A stretch of 64,000 nucleotides of DNA from assembly GCF_009928485.1 (NCBI RefSeq), contig NZ_JAABNP010000004.1:1-64000 (forward strand), given 5' to 3'. The position numbers and the translations under genes are program-made. Source of the DNA: Clostridium sp. C2-6-12. GTDB taxonomy: Bacteria; Bacillota; Clostridia; Clostridiales; Clostridiaceae. This document shows, piece by piece, positions 9,396-20,009 of the stretch (positions are counted from its first letter, which is position 1; every line of letters starts with the position of its first letter). The notes below the pieces were generated by a model. The model searched no databases. It was not told the DNA's origin and was given only the letters and a program-made list of their open reading frames with translations.

Positions 9396-10679
9396 TTACT
9401 TTTCAGTTGCTAGAATTTCATTGGTTTTTTTAGCTACTTCATCACAAGCTTGATTTACTGGAACTTCTCCTGTAAATGCTTTAAGTAATGTTTCTTTTTC
9501 AGCAGTTTGCCATTTATCAGTTTCTTTTGAATATGGATTAATAACTGCATATTTTAACATGTCTGCATACACTTTTGAGTTAAACTTTGTTTGAGTTTTC
9601 ATCCATGCCTCTGTTGTACCTTGGTATGCTGGAATAGCAACCCCTGATTCTGCTTGAATTTTGTTTGCTTCTTCTGAACCTAAGTATTCAACAAATTTCC
9701 ATGCTTCTTCTTTATGTTTAGTACTTGCAGCTACAGCATTACCAAGGCCATTATATATTGTAGCTCTTTGTTTACCTTGTGGAAGTACAGTTACATCGCA
9801 GTTTTTAGCAACATATTCATTAGAACCGAATTCAGAAAGCATCCATGATCCAAATAAAGCCATAGCTGTTTTTCCTGATTCAAAAAATGCTGTATATGAG
9901 TTTTCAGAAAATTGTTGTTGATTTGGAGATACTTTTTCTTTAACACTTAAATCTATATACCATTGCATTGCTTCTTTTACTGCTGGTGTATCAAAACCTG
10001 ATTTAGTCTTATCATCAGATAATACTTTTCCACCATTTTGGAATATAAAATTATCAAAACCTTGTTGAAGATCTAGCGGAGCACCAAAACCATAAATTCC
10101 TTTTTCAGGGTTAGTTATTTTCTTAGAAGCTGCTAATAAATCATTCCAAGTCCAATTTTCATTTGGATAAGCTACTCCAGCTTCATCAAATAACTTTTTA
10201 TTGTACCAAAGTCCTATAGTATCAAAATCCTTAGGTAGAGCATAATTTTTGCCGCCATTTTCATAAACCTTAACTAAATCTTTTGGAAATTTATCTAAGC
10301 TAACTAAACTGCTTCCTTTAATTTTATCTGTTAAATCCAATAAAACTGAGTTTGAAGCATATCTTGCTGCTTGATTAGGATGCATCCAAAATACATCTGG
10401 TAAGCTTCCACCTGAAGCTGCTGCTTCTAATTTAGTCCAATATTGATCCCATGCAGTAACTTCAACATTTACTTTTATTCCTGGATTCTTCTTTTCAAAT
10501 GCATCAGCCATAGCTCTCATTCCTGGCTCTTGGTTTTTGTCCCAAATAGCATAAGTTAATGTAACATCTCCTTTTGAACCTCCAGCACTAGAATTACTTC
10601 CACTACATCCAGCTAACATTGTACCTACAGTTATAGTTGCCGCAATAACGCTTATCAATTTTTTAATACTTTTTTTCAT
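9396..10679 (-). CDS. sugar-binding lipoprotein of ABC importer 1
   Basis: Extracellular solute-binding protein (family 1), 427 residues, anchored by a lipid at the cysteine of LAGC (residue 25) after a signal peptide starting MKKSIKKL. It has typical cluster 1 features: DVFWMHPNQAARYASN, a GLWYNKKLFDEAGV segment and WNDLLAASKKI. The C-terminus has TNEILATEK. It captures the sugar for the two permeases downstream. From the neighbouring alpha-galactosidases the ligand is probably melibiose, raffinose or stachyose; this is inferred. The ATG follows a GGGGG ribosome site. The promoter has the shared 12-mer pair (10764-10824). Confidence 0.88.
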   Translation of the reverse strand: MKKSIKKLISVIAATITVGTMLAGCSGSNSSAGGSKGDVTLTYAIWDKNQEPGMRAMADAFEKKNPGIKVNVEVTAWDQYWTKLEAAASGGSLPDVFWMHPNQAARYASNSVLLDLTDKIKGSSLVSLDKFPKDLVKVYENGGKNYALPKDFDTIGLWYNKKLFDEAGVAYPNENWTWNDLLAASKKITNPEKGIYGFGAPLDLQQGFDNFIFQNGGKVLSDDKTKSGFDTPAVKEAMQWYIDLSVKEKVSPNQQQFSENSYTAFFESGKTAMALFGSWMLSEFGSNEYVAKNCDVTVLPQGKQRATIYNGLGNAVAASTKHKEEAWKFVEYLGSEEANKIQAESGVAIPAYQGTTEAWMKTQTKFNSKVYADMLKYAVINPYSKETDKWQTAEKETLLKAFTGEVPVNQACDEVAKKTNEILATEK

Positions 10680-10763
10680 AAAATATTGACCCCCTACTTT
10701 TTAATTGATTCATAAAAGCTTGTATACACCTTTTTGAAAATTTTTAATAATTACTATACTCAA

Positions 10764-10824
10764 ATAATATAATATATACTATGGGTTTAAAATGGATTAA
10801 TGTAATCGTTTCATGGTTTAATGT
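10764..10824 (-). promoter_or_regulatory. promoter and candidate AraC tandem site of ABC operon 1
   Basis: On the plus strand ATGGATTAATGT (10792-10803) and ATGGTTTAATGT (10813-10824) match at 11 of 12 positions and start 21 bp apart. Read leftward they are ACATTAA-N-CCAT repeats. A TATTAT -10 box (10764-10769) follows exactly 22 bp after the proximal copy. The spacing and orientation equal those at the GH36 and GH4 promoters. Confidence 0.62.
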
Positions 10825-10930
10825 GGTCAATAGAAAACCTTTACTACATTTTCACTATACATTTAACATATAACCATGTTTTATTTATGACTATTATGAA
10901 AATAATCTACAATTTCTATGTAAAACAACA
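10825..10930. other. intergenic A/T-rich sequence upstream of ABC operon 1
   Basis: Together with the promoter and terminator this belongs to a 361-base gap between the binding-protein gene and the GH36 gene. Apart from the 12-mer pair and the GH36 terminator I see no ORF or structured element in it. Confidence 0.4.
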
Positions 10931-10971
10931 GAAAAACCCTTTAATATAAATCTTATATCAAAGAGTTTTCC
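10931..10971 (-). terminator. terminator of the GH36 gene
   Basis: Read leftward, GGAAAACTCTTTGATATA and TATATTAAAGGGTTTTTC form a long stem followed by TGTTGTTTT. It lies about 70 nt after the GH36 stop. Confidence 0.75.
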
Positions 10972-11040
10972 GTAATTTTAATGATTTTATTTTTCCTATA
11001 AACTTAAATAATTAATAGCCATAAATAATTTTATAACCAT

Positions 11041-13227
11041 TTATATTCTCCTCAAAATCCATTGCTTAGCAGCATAATCACCCTTAAGCTCAGGTATAAC
11101 AAGTCCAATATTCATCAGTTCATCTCCACCAAATATTGTATCTTCATTAATAATTTTATACTTAGCTTCAGCTTCTAATCCTAACAATTTTAATGGTTTA
11201 TCCCACTTATTAGGCTCCGCATATTGTTTTACATAACTGACTACAATCTCACATTTATCCTTAGAAATATTCATCCATGCAACTTCATTACTTTCAAATG
11301 GACTCAATAATCTAAAAGTATCTCCAAATTGTACAGTCTCTCTTATTTCTTTGTACAATTTAACTTGATCTTTTATTACTTCCCTTTCTTCTTCTGATAA
11401 TTTTGTAATATCAAGTTCATAACCAAAATTTCCTGCCATAGCAACTATTCCTCTAGTTTGTATTGGGGTTATCCTATTAACTTGATGGTTGGGAACTGCT
11501 GATACGTGACATCCCATAGCTGCACTAGGATAAACTAAAGATGTTCCAAATTGTATCTTTAATCTTTCTATGGCATCTGTGTCATCACTAGTCCATGTTT
11601 GTGGCATATAATAAAGCATTCCTGGATCAAATCTTCCTCCTCCTCCAGAGCAACTTTCGAATAAAATTTCAGGGAATCTGCTTGTTATTTCCTCTAAAAC
11701 TTTATATAAGCCTAGCATATATCTATGTGCTGTTTCTCTCTGTCTCTCTGCAGATAATCCAAGTGAACCTATTTCACTCATATTTCTATTCATATCCCAT
11801 TTTACATATGAAATCGAAGCGTTTTCTAATACATCACTAACAGTTTTTATTATATAATCACATACTTCATCTCTTGATAAATCTAATATTAGCTGTTCTC
11901 TGGCTGTGGAGCGGTTTCTTCCTGGTATATGAATACACCAGTCAGGATGTTTTCTATATAATTCACTATCAGGGGATACCATTTCAGGCTCAAACCAAAG
12001 ACCAAACTTTAACCCCATTTCATTTATTTCTTTAGAAAGATTATTAAGGCCGCCTTTTATTTTTTCTTCATTAACAAACCAATCTCCAAGAGATGTAGTA
12101 TCATCGTCTCTCTTTCCAAACCAGCCATCATCCAAAACGAATAGCTCCATTCCAAGACTGCTTGCTTCCTTAGCAATTTCTTTTATGTTTATTTCATTAA
12201 AATCGAAATAAGTTGCTTCCCAGTTATTTATTAATATTGGTCTTACTTTATCTCTATGTTGTCCTCTACATAAACGCTTTCCATATAAATTATTGTAAAT
12301 ATGAGACATTCCTGTTAAGCCTTCTGAAGAATAAACAAGTACTGCTTCTGGTGTTTGGAACTCTTCACCTTCTTCCAAAAGCCATTTAAAATCAAATGGA
12401 TTAATTCCAATTTGTGCCCTTGTTTTGCTATACATGTCTACTTCAACATTTGCTAAAAAGTTTCCGCTATAAACTAAACTAAATCCATATACATCACCTT
12501 TTTGCTCATCTGAACCTTTCCTCGCTAGCGCCATAAAAGGATTTTGAGCATGACTGCTTGCTCCTCTTCTACTTTCAACTGATTGAGTGCCTGATCTAAG
12601 ACCAGTTCTAACAATATGCCTTTCTCTTGCCCATGCACCAGATAAATGTACAAAATCAAACTCATCTTCTTTGAAATCTACATTAGCGCTTAATGCTCTT
12701 AATATATTTACTCTACTATCGCTTTCATTCACTATTTTCACTGATTTAGTTATTGCATCAAACTCTTCAAAAACAGTATAAGTTAATATTACTTTTACTT
12801 TCTTTAAGTTATCTGTTAGGTGTATTTCTAAGGTTTCTGCTTCATTATCATTTTCAACATAAGTTGCTGGTAATCCTTTAAGAGGCACTTTACCCTTAAA
12901 AATATTGTAGTCAACATATTTTAAATCAGTTGCTGTAGTTCCATCTTTAAATTGAAGCTCAATTGCTGGAGAACGTAAATCAGTAGTTCCATAAGCAGGA
13001 TATTCCTGAGTAGTGGCTTCTAATTGAAATGTTCCTATATTATCTGTATTAGTAAGAAAACTTCCCCATAAATTTTTTTCTAAAAGATAATCTAAATTGT
13101 TTGTATTTATTCTTTTTCCCCAATATAATTGAGATAAATGATTAGTTTCTAATACTTTTATTACATAACTTGTATTCTTTGTTTTGAGATGAAATGTTTT
13201 TATATCTCTTTCGTAAATAATTGCCAT
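11041..13227 (-). CDS. rafA: alpha-galactosidase, glycoside hydrolase family 36
   Basis: Cytoplasmic alpha-galactosidase of about 728 residues that hydrolyses alpha-1,6-galactosides (melibiose, raffinose, stachyose). The N-terminal beta-sandwich spans about 1-330 and a TIM barrel follows. Active-site signatures are FVLDDGWFGKRDDD, the nucleophile in YVKWDMNR (D near 476), CSGGGGRFDPGM and the acid/base in WTSDDTDA (near 549). There is no signal peptide. The length matches GH36 enzymes of Bacillus and Lactobacillus (about 720-740). I chose ATG at 13227, which has a perfect GGAGGAG 5 nt upstream; the frame opens 16 codons earlier without one. It is divergent from AraC regulator 2. Removing galactose from raffinose leaves sucrose for the phosphorylase at 16285. 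Confidence 0.92.
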   Translation of the reverse strand: MAIIYERDIKTFHLKTKNTSYVIKVLETNHLSQLYWGKRINTNNLDYLLEKNLWGSFLTNTDNIGTFQLEATTQEYPAYGTTDLRSPAIELQFKDGTTATDLKYVDYNIFKGKVPLKGLPATYVENDNEAETLEIHLTDNLKKVKVILTYTVFEEFDAITKSVKIVNESDSRVNILRALSANVDFKEDEFDFVHLSGAWARERHIVRTGLRSGTQSVESRRGASSHAQNPFMALARKGSDEQKGDVYGFSLVYSGNFLANVEVDMYSKTRAQIGINPFDFKWLLEEGEEFQTPEAVLVYSSEGLTGMSHIYNNLYGKRLCRGQHRDKVRPILINNWEATYFDFNEINIKEIAKEASSLGMELFVLDDGWFGKRDDDTTSLGDWFVNEEKIKGGLNNLSKEINEMGLKFGLWFEPEMVSPDSELYRKHPDWCIHIPGRNRSTAREQLILDLSRDEVCDYIIKTVSDVLENASISYVKWDMNRNMSEIGSLGLSAERQRETAHRYMLGLYKVLEEITSRFPEILFESCSGGGGRFDPGMLYYMPQTWTSDDTDAIERLKIQFGTSLVYPSAAMGCHVSAVPNHQVNRITPIQTRGIVAMAGNFGYELDITKLSEEEREVIKDQVKLYKEIRETVQFGDTFRLLSPFESNEVAWMNISKDKCEIVVSYVKQYAEPNKWDKPLKLLGLEAEAKYKIINEDTIFGGDELMNIGLVIPELKGDYAAKQWILRRI

Positions 13228-13415
13228 GTTTCTCCTCCATCTATTATGTTTTAATGTTATTTTTTCCATAAGCATTTTTTTAAGTAATGTATCAAGATTT
13301 TAAGCTTTTGCGTATATATCATCCTAAAAAATAAAAATCAGAAACATTATTATGCCTTGACGTAAATGTTTTCTTTAAATTTCTTATGTTTTTTCATTAC
13401 TTTCTGTATGTATTC

Positions 13416-13476
13416 ATTATAATCTGATATAATAACAAATTATATGGCATTATGTAAGCTGCTCATGTGGTAATGT
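13416..13476 (-). promoter_or_regulatory. promoter and candidate AraC tandem site of the GH36 gene
   Basis: On the plus strand ATGGCATTATGT (13444-13455) and ATGTGGTAATGT (13465-13476) start 21 bp apart. The leftward -10 TATAAT lies at 13416-13421, exactly 22 bp from the proximal copy. This is the same layout as at 10764-10824 and 5974-6034. The 330-base intergenic region shows nothing else I can support. Confidence 0.58.
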
Positions 13477-13556
13477 ATAAAATCTAATTTTAATTATTAA
13501 ATGTCACTTTGAATTTTAAAAATCATTCCCAATACATCTTTAAAGGAGTGTTGAAA

Positions 13557-14432
13557 TTGTCTGAAATAAAATATTTTGAAGATTCTAAAGCAAAATATCT
13601 AGAACCTCAAAAAAAACAGGCTGTTGATTTATTTTTATGCTACTGCGGATCTGAAAATTGTACTCCTGGCTACTCCTATGGGCCAGCTGTAAGATCTCAA
13701 TATCTACTTCATTACATAATAGCTGGTGAAGGTTCTTATACTGTTAACAACAAAACCTATAAACTCGGAAAAAATCAAGGCTTTTTAATTTGTCCTGACA
13801 CGATAACCTATTATGAAGCTGATAAAGAAAATCCTTGGAGTTATATGTGGGTGGGTTTTAATGGAGTTAAGGCCGAAACTTATTTAAACTACGCAAACCT
13901 TAATGAAGAAAATCTCATTTTTGATTATTCAAAGGATGATTCTTTAAAAGACTATATTTCTGAAATGCTTAAATTAAAAGAAATGGATTATTCTAATGAG
14001 CTAAAGCTTGAAGGTCTTTTATATTTATTTATGTCAAAATTAGTTGAATCACGAAAAGACATTTCTAATAAGATGTCTTATAAAAGTACTGAATTATATT
14101 TAGAAAAATCCATTGAATTCATAGAAAATAATTATCCTAATAATATAAAAATCAATGATATAGCAAATTACATAGGAATAAATAGAAGTTATCTAACTCA
14201 TATATTTAAGAAAAATATTGATATGTCACCTCAAGACTTTTTATTAAATTATAAAATAGATAAGGCATGTACTCTTTTGGAAAATACTGACCTTTCAATC
14301 AAAGTTGTTGCAAAATCAATTGGATATTCAGATCCTTTAACCTTTTCTAAAATATTTAAAAAAATCAAGGGTAAAAGTCCTAAAAGTTACCGAGAAATGA
14401 GTACTTCAGCAGCAATTAAACATAATGATTAA
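13557..14432 (+). CDS. AraC-family regulator 2, divergent from GH36 alpha-galactosidase
   Basis: Transcription factor of about 291 residues. The N-terminal cupin (VRSQYLLHYIIAGEGSYTV, GFLICPDTITYYEAD, WSYMWVGFNG) senses the inducer. The C-terminal pair of helix-turn-helix units (IKINDIANYIGINRSYLTHIF and IKVVAKSIGYSDPLTFSKIFKK) binds DNA. It is paralogous to regulator 1 at 5054. The TTG at 13557 is chosen because AAAGGAG lies 9 nt upstream; the frame extends 16 codons further without a ribosome site. It probably activates the GH36, GH4 and ABC promoters that share the 21-bp 12-mer pair. Which of the two regulators acts at which promoter cannot be read from the sequence. Confidence 0.88.
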   Translation: MSEIKYFEDSKAKYLEPQKKQAVDLFLCYCGSENCTPGYSYGPAVRSQYLLHYIIAGEGSYTVNNKTYKLGKNQGFLICPDTITYYEADKENPWSYMWVGFNGVKAETYLNYANLNEENLIFDYSKDDSLKDYISEMLKLKEMDYSNELKLEGLLYLFMSKLVESRKDISNKMSYKSTELYLEKSIEFIENNYPNNIKINDIANYIGINRSYLTHIFKKNIDMSPQDFLLNYKIDKACTLLENTDLSIKVVAKSIGYSDPLTFSKIFKKIKGKSPKSYREMSTSAAIKHND

Positions 14433-14495
14433 TTATTACAAGATACTTTTAAACTTATTGTAGAAATATTCCAACAACAAATTTTATACTTTAAT

Positions 14496-14536
14496 GAATA
14501 ATGAATGTTGAATAATTCAACATTCATTATTCCTTT
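14496..14536 (+). terminator. terminator of AraC regulator 2
   Basis: GAATAATGAATGTTGAA and TTCAACATTCATTATTC form a perfect 17-bp stem with a 3-nt loop, followed by CTTTAT. It lies 64 nt after the stop and could act in both directions. Confidence 0.8.
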
Positions 14537-14625
14537 ATAAACTCTTTCATAAAAATCATCTTATTAAATTTCAAACTAAATTATATAACTTAAATATATC
14601 TTAAAGATTTTTTTACTCCTAAAAC

Positions 14626-16284
<1,659 letters not shown>

Positions 16285-17703
16285 CTATACTTCAATAGTA
16301 AAATCATGAGTTTTTAAATTTGCTTTCAATGTTGCTTTATATGAACCACATTCTCTTGTGATTATTATTTCATTACCATTAACTTCTGTTGTACATTTTC
16401 CATCTAATCCAAAGGCTGGATTAGTATTTCTTAATTTCATTAAGTCTCTGATGTCACTTACTATTTTTCTATTTTTAAAGTTTTCTCTAATTTCTTCCTT
16501 TGTATAGTAATGACGATTAATATCTCTTCCATTTTTAGTTGATTCCATTAATTCTATATCATTTTCTCCTGCAAGCATTCCTACATAATAAACTTGTGGT
16601 ATACCTGGTGCAAAGAATTGAATTGCACGAGCTAATAAATATGCTTTATCATTGTTTCCAAGCGCTGAATAATAAGTACAGTTAACTTGATAAATATCTA
16701 AGTTATTATAAGCTGCTGTATTGTATATTTTTTTAACATTAGCTCCCTTTGTAAACATAGCTTCTTTAGTTTCGTCTATTTCTTTATCAGTCATTAAATC
16801 TTTTACGTCAACTATTCCAATTCCATCATGTGTATCTAAAGTAGTAAATTGTTTCATTGGGCTCATATCGAGCCATCTCTTTAAATTATCACCTTTTCCT
16901 GAATATAACGCATTTAAAACTAAAACAGGAAGAGCAAAATCATAAATCCAAAATCCTTTTTCAGCAATCTTATGTTGGATTGTGTAATGTTCATGAATTT
17001 CAGGTAATATATCTACGCCATATTCCTTAACTATATCTTGAATTTCATATAATAGTTCCCACATATCTGGTTCAATAAAGAAACAGCTTGTCCCAGCTTT
17101 CTTTATAGCATATGCAAAGGCATCTAAACGAATAATTGCTGCTCCATTTTCGCACATTGATACTAAAGTATCTTTAATAAACTGTCTTGCAACTTTAGAA
17201 TCCATATTTAAATCAATTTGTTCTTCTGCAAAAGTACACCATACTTTTTCCTTAGTTCCATCTTTAAATTCAACCTCATAATACGGTGCTCTTGGTTTTC
17301 TTTTATATATGGCATCTACCTGCTCTTCTGTTGGTTCACCGTTTTCCCAGAAATCCTTATATCTTATAAAGAAATCCTTATATTTTGATTCATCTTTCTT
17401 TTCTTGAAAATCTTTAAAAAATTCAGATTGTCTTGAAATATGATTTACCATAAAATCATACATTAAATATTTATCCTTACTTATTTCCTTAACATCTTCA
17501 ATATCTCCAAAAGCCTCATCCACCACATCGTATCTCATTGGCGCAAAACCTCTATCCCCTGATGATGGGAAGAATGGAAGTATATGAACTCCACCTATTG
17601 CTCCAGAATAATGTTCATCTAAAACTTCCTTTAAATCTTTTAAATTCTTTCCTAAGCTGTCTGCATATGTTATTAGCATTATTTCATTTTTTATTTTGTT
17701 CAT
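16285..17703 (-). CDS. gtfA: sucrose phosphorylase (GH13_18)
   Basis: Cytoplasmic enzyme of 472 residues that converts sucrose and phosphate to glucose-1-phosphate and fructose, saving one ATP. The family-specific N-terminus (LITYADSLGKNLKDL, GGVHILPFFPSSGDRGFAP) is present. MVNHIS, the nucleophile in IRLDAFAYA (D194) and the acid/base in ILPEIHEHY (E235) match sucrose phosphorylases, as does LDTHDGIGIVD. The length is typical (about 480-500). It follows the chemoreceptor gene with a 225-nt gap and precedes malL. With GH36 it gives a route from raffinose to galactose, G1P and fructose. A sucrose-6-phosphate phosphorylase is the main alternative. Confidence 0.9.
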   Translation of the reverse strand: MNKIKNEIMLITYADSLGKNLKDLKEVLDEHYSGAIGGVHILPFFPSSGDRGFAPMRYDVVDEAFGDIEDVKEISKDKYLMYDFMVNHISRQSEFFKDFQEKKDESKYKDFFIRYKDFWENGEPTEEQVDAIYKRKPRAPYYEVEFKDGTKEKVWCTFAEEQIDLNMDSKVARQFIKDTLVSMCENGAAIIRLDAFAYAIKKAGTSCFFIEPDMWELLYEIQDIVKEYGVDILPEIHEHYTIQHKIAEKGFWIYDFALPVLVLNALYSGKGDNLKRWLDMSPMKQFTTLDTHDGIGIVDVKDLMTDKEIDETKEAMFTKGANVKKIYNTAAYNNLDIYQVNCTYYSALGNNDKAYLLARAIQFFAPGIPQVYYVGMLAGENDIELMESTKNGRDINRHYYTKEEIRENFKNRKIVSDIRDLMKLRNTNPAFGLDGKCTTEVNGNEIIITRECGSYKATLKANLKTHDFTIEV

Positions 17704-17928
17704 AAATATTCTCCTTCTCTATCCTTTTATTTTCAAATCACATAATCTTATATAGATTAAATTTATATAGATATAATCTTATTCTTTGCTTTCACTCAAA
17801 TTATATAATTCTTACTTTAATAAACATATATTATTATGTAGTAAAAGCATGGATAAATGTTATTTTTTATATTAGGTATCGATTGATTTCTTTATTTATC
17901 AGTTAGAAAATCTCTTTATATCTTGCGT

Positions 17929-19971
17929 TTATATTTTAAACATAAGAATAGATTCATTAAGATTTTGAACAGCTTCTTTCAATTCATTTGATAAAGAAGC
18001 CAATTCTTGAACTGATAAATTTTCTTCTTCAACTGAAGCTAAGACTTCTTCTGTAGCTGCAGATGATTCCTCTGCTAGAACAGAAATATTCTCTACAGTT
18101 TCAATTGTTTTTTCTTTGAAGCTATATATATCATTCATTACAAGTGTAACATTTTCTACTTGTAATGATATGTTTTCTGTTGATTGCACTATAATTCTGA
18201 AGGCATTATCAGTATTCCTTACAGATTTTTCTTGTTCCCTAAATATATCATTTGCCTCTTTAACCAAATTAACAGTATTTTTAGTCTTATTTTGAATGTT
18301 ATTAATAATGTTTGATATCATCATTGTTGCTTCTTTTGACTGATCTGATAATTTTTTTATTTCATTGGCAACTACAGTAAAACCTTTACCCGCTTCACCA
18401 ACTCTTGCTGCTTCAATAGATGCATTTAATGACAAAAGACTTGTCTGATCGCTAATTGACTTAATAACTTCAATTATTTTTTCTATTTCCTTTGAGCTAT
18501 CATTTAAATCATATATATCTTGATTTATTTCCTGTACCATTGATAATGATTGTCTTGTTCTTTCATTCAATTCCTTAACTACAACAATAGATGAATTTCC
18601 AATTTCTTTTGTTTCGCTTGAAATAGCTTTAACCTTTTGGGTATTCTCCATAACAACGTCAATTTTTTGGCCTAAAACTCTTATTTGCTCTATTGCTTCA
18701 CTAGAACTTTTTGCTTGTTCTGTAGACCCAGTTGCTATTTCTCCAATTGCCATAGAAATTTGTTTTGTAGCTTCAGCTGATTCCATTGAAATTTCAGCAA
18801 CTTCCTCAACATTTTTTAAAACCTTATTAGATACCAGACTCACTTCCCCAATGAGTTCTTTAATTTTTTTAATCATTATATTAAAACTGCTGCTTAATTT
18901 TCCTATCTCATCAAGTTTTCTGTGATCTAATATTACTGTCAAATCTCCATCTTCTGCTTTTTTCATTAACTTCATTATGTTGTTGATCGGTTTAATTATT
19001 CCTCGTGCTATATACAAGCCAATTACTACTGCTGTAACTCCACATGCTATTCCTATTATTAATGTAAATATCCCAGATAACTTAATATCATTTATAAGCG
19101 AATTCATTGGAACCTCTGATATTACCTTCCAACCATTACTGCAAGAACTGAAGGTAATCAAATTACTATCTTTCACCAGATTCCCATACAATTGCTTATT
19201 ATATACTTCATCTATAATTTTCTTTAAAGAATCATCACTTATACTATTCTCACGAAAGTTGAAAATAATATTTTGATTTTCATCTACTATTTGAATATTA
19301 TTATTTTCATCTAAATTCATTTTTTCAAAAAGACTTTTAAAAGCATTTACCTTTATTGACATTATCAATATGCCATTATCACTCTTTCTAATTGAATCCT
19401 TATATTCCCTCATTAAAAATATTTCAGAACTATCATTAATACCTGTTATCCAATATATTTTATCTTCATTTTTTCTTATTTCATTATATAATGAAGAACT
19501 TTTCAATTTATTTTTAATATAATCCTGGGAATGAGCATCAACTGAACCCAAAGTCTTCCCATCCTGCTGAAGAATACAGAAAGTAGAAATATTTCCATCA
19601 GAATTAGTTATAGACTTAAGTATTCCCTCAGCTTCTTTGCTTTTTTGAATACTTTCATAGGAATAACTATCATTATTTATATCTTTCATTAAATCAGCTA
19701 AATTTGAATTTGTTATTACTAAAGTCGTCTTGTTAACATACTCATTAGTAAATGAAGTAACATTCATATTAATTTGATTTAGCAATTGTTCTGAAAAAAC
19801 AGCAACTTTCTTTTCCACTGTATTTTCAGCTACAATATATGAAAAACTTCCAACTATGAGTATCGGAACTATTGCTATTGATAGAAATGTAGCCATTAAT
19901 TTAGTTTTTATTGTCCATGACATTTTAAATCTTATTTTTCTTTTTTTAAGGAGCTTCATCATATCTTTCAT
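17929..19971 (-). CDS. methyl-accepting chemotaxis protein
   Basis: Transmembrane chemoreceptor of 680 residues. TM1 lies near residues 24-48 (MATFLSIAIVPILIVGSF), an extracellular dCache-like sensor follows to about 300, then TM2 near 303-325 and a HAMP domain with LMKKAEDGDLTVILDH. The cytoplasmic signalling domain has the conserved tip-proximal SLLSLNASIEAARVGEAGKG. It is embedded between the GH32 and sucrose phosphorylase genes of a sugar operon, so its ligand may be the sugar or its binding protein. This is inferred from location only. The start is ATG at 19971 with CAGGAG 10 nt upstream. Confidence 0.9.
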   Translation of the reverse strand: MKDMMKLLKKRKIRFKMSWTIKTKLMATFLSIAIVPILIVGSFSYIVAENTVEKKVAVFSEQLLNQINMNVTSFTNEYVNKTTLVITNSNLADLMKDINNDSYSYESIQKSKEAEGILKSITNSDGNISTFCILQQDGKTLGSVDAHSQDYIKNKLKSSSLYNEIRKNEDKIYWITGINDSSEIFLMREYKDSIRKSDNGILIMSIKVNAFKSLFEKMNLDENNNIQIVDENQNIIFNFRENSISDDSLKKIIDEVYNKQLYGNLVKDSNLITFSSCSNGWKVISEVPMNSLINDIKLSGIFTLIIGIACGVTAVVIGLYIARGIIKPINNIMKLMKKAEDGDLTVILDHRKLDEIGKLSSSFNIMIKKIKELIGEVSLVSNKVLKNVEEVAEISMESAEATKQISMAIGEIATGSTEQAKSSSEAIEQIRVLGQKIDVVMENTQKVKAISSETKEIGNSSIVVVKELNERTRQSLSMVQEINQDIYDLNDSSKEIEKIIEVIKSISDQTSLLSLNASIEAARVGEAGKGFTVVANEIKKLSDQSKEATMMISNIINNIQNKTKNTVNLVKEANDIFREQEKSVRNTDNAFRIIVQSTENISLQVENVTLVMNDIYSFKEKTIETVENISVLAEESSAATEEVLASVEEENLSVQELASLSNELKEAVQNLNESILMFKI

Positions 19972-20009
19972 ATTTATTCATCTCCTGTTTTTCAAAGTAA
20001 GATAGTAAA

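Noticed and set aside
10801-10814. catabolite (cre)-like TGTAATCGTTTCA
   Set aside because: It is one base shorter than the 14-bp cre consensus and lies between the two 12-mers, so its composition is explained by that arrangement.
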